Part shown: positions 60,495 through 64,000 of the stretch, one piece after another
Position numbering within the stretch: position 1 is the stretch's first letter
Layout of the letters: every line of letters starts with the position of its first letter
Origin: Brachybacterium faecium DSM 4810
Lineage (GTDB): Bacteria > Actinomycetota > Actinomycetes > Actinomycetales > Dermabacteraceae
Direction of reading: 5' to 3'
NCBI GenBank assembly: GCA_000023405.1
Contig: CP001643.1
Location: forward strand, 3,348,001-3,412,000
Length of the DNA: 64,000 bases
Position numbers and translations under genes: made by a program
The notes under the pieces: model-generated
The model's input: the letters and a program-made list of their open reading frames with translations, nothing else
Told to the model about the DNA's origin: nothing
Database searches by the model: none

Positions 60495-62699
60495 TCAGCC
60501 GCGCCCGGTGAACAGCTCGCCGTGGAAGGTGCGGCCGGCGGCGCGCTGCGAGGCCCCGGAGGCGTCGAGGTACGGGGTGACGCCGCCGCGGTGGCGGGGG
60601 AAACCGGCACCGAGGATCAGGGCGAGGTCCACCTGTTCGGGCCGCTCGACCACGCCGCTCTCGAGCATCAGCGCGATCTCCTCGGCGAGGCCGTCCTGCA
60701 CCTTCTCGAGCAGGGCGTCGCCGACGGGTGCCGCGGAGCCGTCGGCCCCCGAGATCCCGAAGGCCTCGGCGACGGTGGGCGAGACCGGCGGGTGCACCGC
60801 CGTCTTCGACGGCTCGGTGAAGCGGGCCTTCCTCTCCGCCATGGCGTTCAGGCCCGGGGAGGCGTGGAAGCGGTCGCCGAGCTCCTCGACGAGCACGGTG
60901 CCCACGTGGTCGGCGACGGCCAGGCCCACCAGGTCCAGCAGCGCGAAGGGGCGCATCGGCATGCCGAGCGGGTCAAGGGAGGCGTCGACCTCGGCCGGGT
61001 CCGCCCCGGCGTCGACGGAGGCGAGGACTGCGCCGAGCACCCGGAACAGCAGCCGGTTGACGATGAAGCCGGGGGCGTCCGCGCTGCGCACGGCGAACTT
61101 CCGCAGGCGGCGCACCACCTCGAGGCCGGTGGCGAGGGTGGTCTCGTCGGTGGCCTCGGTGTGGATCACCTCGACCAGCGGCATCTTCGCGACGGGGTTG
61201 AAGAAGTGCAGGCCCACGACGCGTTCGGGGTGGGTGAGCTCCTCCGCCATCCGTGCCACGGACAGCGAGGAGGTGTTGGTGACCAGCAGGGCGTCCTCGT
61301 CCAGCACGCCCTCGAGCTCCGCGAAGACGGACTTCTTGATCGCGAGCACCTCGGGGACCGCCTCGAGCACGAGGTCGCAGCCGGCGAGGTCCTGCAGGTC
61401 GGTGGTCGCGGAGAGGTTGCCGGCGATCGTCGCGGCGGCGGTCTCGTCGAGCTTCCCGCGGGCGGCGGCCTGGGCGATCACGTCGCGTGCGGCGGCCAAC
61501 CCCTTGGCGGCGATGTCCTCGTCGAGGTCGCGCATCACCACGGGCACCTGCAGCCCCAGCGCGAGCTGGGCGGCGATCTGCGAGGCCATCAGCCCGGCAC
61601 CGGCCACGCCCACGCGGCGGATCTCGCGGGCACCCTCGACCGGGGTGCGGCCCGGCCTGCCGCGGCGCAGCAGCTCGGCGGAGTACATCGAGGCCGCGGC
61701 GGCGTCGCTGCGCACCAGCTCCTCGAGGGCCTCCGCCTCGCGGGCGAGCGCCTCGGGGAGGGTGGAGCCGGGCAGGGCCTGCAGCAGCGCGAGGGCGCGG
61801 CCGACGGCGGGGGCTCCCTGCGCCTCGAGCCGTGCGGCCCAGGTGCGGCGCGTCTCCCCGCCGCCGTGCGCGGCATCGAGCGCGTCGAGCAGCGCTTCGG
61901 CCTCGGGGGTGTCGGCGGCGGGCACCGGCGCCTCGCGGCCCACCCAGGCGCCGGGAGCGTCCGCCGGGGCATCGGCCGCGGTCGCGGCGAGAGCGGGGTC
62001 GACGATGTCGGCGTCGGACTCGTCGAGATCGATGTGGGCGGCGACGAGCGCGGCGAACTGGTCCAGCGCCGCTTCGAGATCCTCGGCGAGCTCGTCGACC
62101 AGTCCGATCTCGAGCGCCTGCTCGGCGTCGAGCTGCCGGTCGCGGGCGGGGTCCTCGAGGATCATCCGCACGGCGGCCTCGGCGCCGACCACGGACTGCA
62201 GCAGCGTGGTGCCGCCCCAGCCGGGCAGGATGCCCAGCGAGGTCTCGGGCACCCCCAGCCCGCGCACCGCGGGGGCGGCGGTGCGCACATCGGCCATCAG
62301 CGCGACCTCGAGACCGCCGCCGAGGGCGACGCCGTTGAGGTGGGCGAGCACCGGCACGGGGCTGGTGCGCACCCGCACCTGCAGGTCATGGGCGGCGCGG
62401 GTCATCGCCGCGACGTTCCCTGCGGCGGCGGGGTCCGCGAACATCGACAGGTCCGCTCCGGCGAGGAACACCTTCCCGGTGCCGGTGAGCGCGATCGCCT
62501 GGATCTCCCCCGCCTCCGCGCGGTCGAGCGCCGCGGCGATCGTGCCCGTGACGGCCTCGATCGAGCGGGGACCCAGGGTCGCGGGGCGGCGCTCCTCCCC
62601 CTCCGGCGGGGCGAAGGTCAGCACCGCCACCGTGCCCAGGCCGGGATGCTCGCGCTCCTCGGTGAGGACTCGGGTGACGTGCTCGGTGTAGCTGCTCAT
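60495..62699 (-). CDS. Fatty-acid oxidation multifunctional enzyme (enoyl-CoA hydratase / 3-hydroxyacyl-CoA dehydrogenase)
   Basis: This 734-residue beta-oxidation enzyme joins an N-terminal enoyl-CoA hydratase domain (oxyanion-hole GTGKVFLAGADLSMF, ALGGGLEVALMADVR, PETSLGILPGWGG with both catalytic Glu residues) to a 3-hydroxyacyl-CoA dehydrogenase (VGVAGAGLMASQIAAQLALG near residue 375, GLHFFNPVAKMPLVEVI with catalytic His) and a C-terminal helical domain. It handles acyl-CoA breakdown. ATG at 62699 follows AAAGG. A 21-base palindrome upstream suggests TetR control. Confidence 0.92.
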   Translation of the reverse strand: MSSYTEHVTRVLTEEREHPGLGTVAVLTFAPPEGEERRPATLGPRSIEAVTGTIAAALDRAEAGEIQAIALTGTGKVFLAGADLSMFADPAAAGNVAAMTRAAHDLQVRVRTSPVPVLAHLNGVALGGGLEVALMADVRTAAPAVRGLGVPETSLGILPGWGGTTLLQSVVGAEAAVRMILEDPARDRQLDAEQALEIGLVDELAEDLEAALDQFAALVAAHIDLDESDADIVDPALAATAADAPADAPGAWVGREAPVPAADTPEAEALLDALDAAHGGGETRRTWAARLEAQGAPAVGRALALLQALPGSTLPEALAREAEALEELVRSDAAAASMYSAELLRRGRPGRTPVEGAREIRRVGVAGAGLMASQIAAQLALGLQVPVVMRDLDEDIAAKGLAAARDVIAQAAARGKLDETAAATIAGNLSATTDLQDLAGCDLVLEAVPEVLAIKKSVFAELEGVLDEDALLVTNTSSLSVARMAEELTHPERVVGLHFFNPVAKMPLVEVIHTEATDETTLATGLEVVRRLRKFAVRSADAPGFIVNRLLFRVLGAVLASVDAGADPAEVDASLDPLGMPMRPFALLDLVGLAVADHVGTVLVEELGDRFHASPGLNAMAERKARFTEPSKTAVHPPVSPTVAEAFGISGADGSAAPVGDALLEKVQDGLAEEIALMLESGVVERPEQVDLALILGAGFPRHRGGVTPYLDASGASQRAAGRTFHGELFTGRG

Positions 62700-62751
62700 C
62701 AGTGACCTTTCGCGAACTCTTCGTCGAGGGCGGGCGGCTCCCGCGCAATTG

Positions 62752-62772
62752 TCTGATACTGCGGGTTTCAGA
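62752..62772. promoter_or_regulatory. Imperfect palindrome upstream of the beta-oxidation gene, TetR-type
   Basis: TCTGATAC-TGCGG-GTTTCAGA has 7 of 8 matching bases in its two arms. It lies 53 bases upstream of the start at 62699 in the least GC-rich part of the gap. Confidence 0.45.
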
Positions 62773-62829
62773 TAGATCATGCCTCAGGTCGGCGGCGGGT
62801 GTCCACCGCGCCGGGCACGGTCCCGCCCC

Positions 62830-63636
62830 TCAGACCAGCGCGACCCAGGCGCCCTCCTCGAGGGCCTGCCCGGTGTCGCGCAGCACCACGTGGCCGCCGC
62901 CGTCGAGGTGCTCGGGGATCTCGAAGGGGAGCTCGGCGAGGAAGGCCTCGCCCGGAGAGGCGCCGGCCTGCTCGATGAGCTCGTCGAAGCGCGGGGTGAC
63001 GCGGTAGACGCGGGGGTGCTCGGTGCCGTCCTGCGCCACATAGGAGGCGCGGATCCAGCTGGGTGCCCAGTCCACGGCGCCCTCGCCGTGGTAGACGCCC
63101 TCGAGGGAGAGCAGGGCGTACTTGCTGCCCTCCGCGGGCTCCTCGGTGAGCGAGTTGGTCTCGAGCATCTCCGCGGTCGCGTCCCAGTCCATCGCCGTGA
63201 AGGTCACCTCGATCTCGCCCTCGAGGTGGCTGGAGCGCAGAGGGATGGTGCTGCCGAAGGGGACGGCGGCCTCGGGGCCGACGGGGGTCTCCTCGAGCAC
63301 CGTCGCTGACCCCTCGGGGGTCGTCACGCCGCCGGTCTCAAGAGCCGGGTCGCCCGGACCTGCGCTCCCGGAGGTCGCCTCCTCGGGATCCGCGCCGCCG
63401 GGGCTCGCACCTCCGGGCACATCGCCCGCGGGCTCCCCCGCCTCGCCGCCGGCGAGCGGGGCACCCTCGCCCTGCAGGGTGCGCACGCCGACGAAGCCGC
63501 CGACGCCGAGCACCAGGCCCGCGATCACGGAGAGGCAGCCGACGGTGACGTAGAAGGTGGTGCGCGGGCGTCGCGGGCGCACCACGCGGGTGGCGTCGGG
63601 GTCCGGCAGCGGGGCCGTGGGAGGCGTCTGGGGCAT
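62830..63636 (-). CDS. Membrane-anchored protein with DUF4352-like domain, paralogue
   Basis: This 268-residue protein has a short basic cytoplasmic N-terminus, one membrane helix (FYVTVGCLSVIAGLVLGVGGFVGV, residues 30-53), a Gly/Pro/Glu-rich linker, and an extracellular beta domain. MDWDATAEMLETNSL, then the LEGVYHGEG region, mirrors VDWDATDAVMEANEF and IEVTYHGDD in the protein at 59383-60348. ATG at 63636 is the start of the fold; the frame opens 9 codons earlier. Function unknown. Confidence 0.75.
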   Translation of the reverse strand: MPQTPPTAPLPDPDATRVVRPRRPRTTFYVTVGCLSVIAGLVLGVGGFVGVRTLQGEGAPLAGGEAGEPAGDVPGGASPGGADPEEATSGSAGPGDPALETGGVTTPEGSATVLEETPVGPEAAVPFGSTIPLRSSHLEGEIEVTFTAMDWDATAEMLETNSLTEEPAEGSKYALLSLEGVYHGEGAVDWAPSWIRASYVAQDGTEHPRVYRVTPRFDELIEQAGASPGEAFLAELPFEIPEHLDGGGHVVLRDTGQALEEGAWVALV

Positions 63637-63666
63637 GGCACGGTCACGGTAGCCCACCTGCACTGG

Positions 63667-63917
63667 TCAGCCCCGCCACCTGCACTGCTCGGCCCCGCGG
63701 TGCCCGGGGCGGTGGCGGCGAGGTCGACCTCGAGCGCGGTGACCGCGAGGGTGCCGTCGGTCCAGACGGCCCAGCTGAGGGTGTGCTCGCCGACGGCGGC
63801 CGGCTCCCGCCGAGCACGAGGGCGACGGAGGCCACCAGACCCGCGAGGCGCGGCGACCGTGGTCGGGCAGCGCGCGAGGCCCGGAGAGCGGCCCGGAGCC
63901 AGCCCTTGCATGCACAA
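63667..63917 (-). pseudogene. Possible frameshifted remnant of a small membrane protein
   Basis: In this 251-base stretch two minus-strand frames look protein-like in turn: one reads RLAGLVASVALVLGG (a membrane helix) and the next reads VGEHTLSWAVWTDGTLAVTALEVDLA. Joined by a frameshift near 63800-63830 they would make one short anchored protein. Neither frame has a clear start with a ribosome site. It may also be random GC-rich frame. Confidence is low. Confidence 0.25.
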
Positions 63918-63929
63918 CCGAACGGTTGT
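63914..63929. promoter_or_regulatory. Operator-like palindrome before the ArsR-type gene
   Basis: ACAACCG-AA-CGGTTGT is a perfect 7-base inverted repeat 11 bases before the start at 63941. ArsR-family regulators commonly bind such sites in their own promoter. Confidence 0.6.
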
Positions 63930-63940
63930 AGATTTTCGTC

Positions 63941-64000
63941 ATGCAGCGGATCGACGACGACCGGGCGGACGCCTGGTTCCATGCGCTCTCGGATCGCACG
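63941..64000 (+). CDS. ArsR-type winged-helix regulator, N-terminal fragment (partial)
   Basis: The first 20 codons (MQRIDDDRADAWFHALSDRT) are present before the right edge. The ALSDRT segment is the usual opening of ArsR-family proteins, where it is followed by RR-x-I-L. The palindrome upstream fits autoregulation. SRPBCC genes often follow such regulators, but the neighbour lies outside the window. Confidence 0.6.
   Translation, partial: MQRIDDDRADAWFHALSDRT

Noticed and set aside
1-64000. tRNA, rRNA, insertion sequence, prophage or integration site
   Set aside because: No cloverleaf ending in CCA, transposase, integrase or flanking duplicate was recognised. A dedicated RNA search could still find a small RNA.

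Overview
The window is a 64 kb piece of a very GC-rich chromosome. GGAGG-type ribosome sites, frequent GTG starts, ATGA/GTGA stop-start overlaps, Actinobacteria-style -10 boxes (TANNNT) and the gene content point to an actinomycete. A Dermabacteraceae-like organism such as Brachybacterium is my best guess, but that is inference and no marker gene here proves it. No rRNA, tRNA, IS element, prophage or CRISPR array was seen.

Region 1 (1-16.2 kb) is a rhamnose/rhamnoside locus. It starts with the end of a rhamnulose-phosphate aldolase/lactaldehyde dehydrogenase and a rhamnulokinase. A LacI regulator and a GH78 alpha-L-rhamnosidase follow, diverging from each other. A long leftward operon then runs from a sugar-binding lipoprotein through two ABC permeases and two Gfo/Idh/MocA oxidoreductases to a GH106-type rhamnosidase. 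A second, paralogous binding protein diverges from it. The same 12-bp box (TGAAACGACTCA) lies in front of the GH78 gene and twice in front of the second binding protein, which suggests one LacI regulon.

Region 2 (16.2-22.3 kb) holds a sirtuin, a 5-oxoprolinase (PxpA plus a fused PxpB-PxpC), a Nudix hydrolase and an MFS transporter that ends at a strong terminator.

Region 3 (22.3-35.6 kb) looks like a four-carbon polyol (tetritol) pathway. One leftward operon encodes a zinc polyol dehydrogenase, an MFS transporter, an SDR, a DhaK-DhaL fusion kinase and an RpiB-type isomerase. A SorC regulator and an oppositely oriented FGGY kinase follow. Matching GGAACA..TGTTCC palindromes sit at the operon promoter and between regulator and kinase. 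Next come a second sugar ABC transporter and an SMP-30 lactonase.

Region 4 (35.6-43 kb) has putP, an intergenic block with five 26-bp tandem repeats and a long inverted repeat, the glpD-glpF-glpK glycerol operon, and a divergent SorC regulator with a clear palindromic operator.

Region 5 (43-64 kb) is mostly housekeeping and transport: fdhD, two SRPBCC proteins, a LysR regulator, an LCP-family ligase, an osmoprotectant ABC transporter, a class II amidotransferase, a polar amino-acid ABC transporter with two duplicated micro-ORFs between its permease genes, a ThiD/PdxK kinase, a GtrA protein, a macrodomain protein, an aminotransferase, and a fused beta-oxidation enzyme flanked by two related membrane-anchored proteins of unknown function. 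The window ends in the first 20 codons of an ArsR-type regulator.
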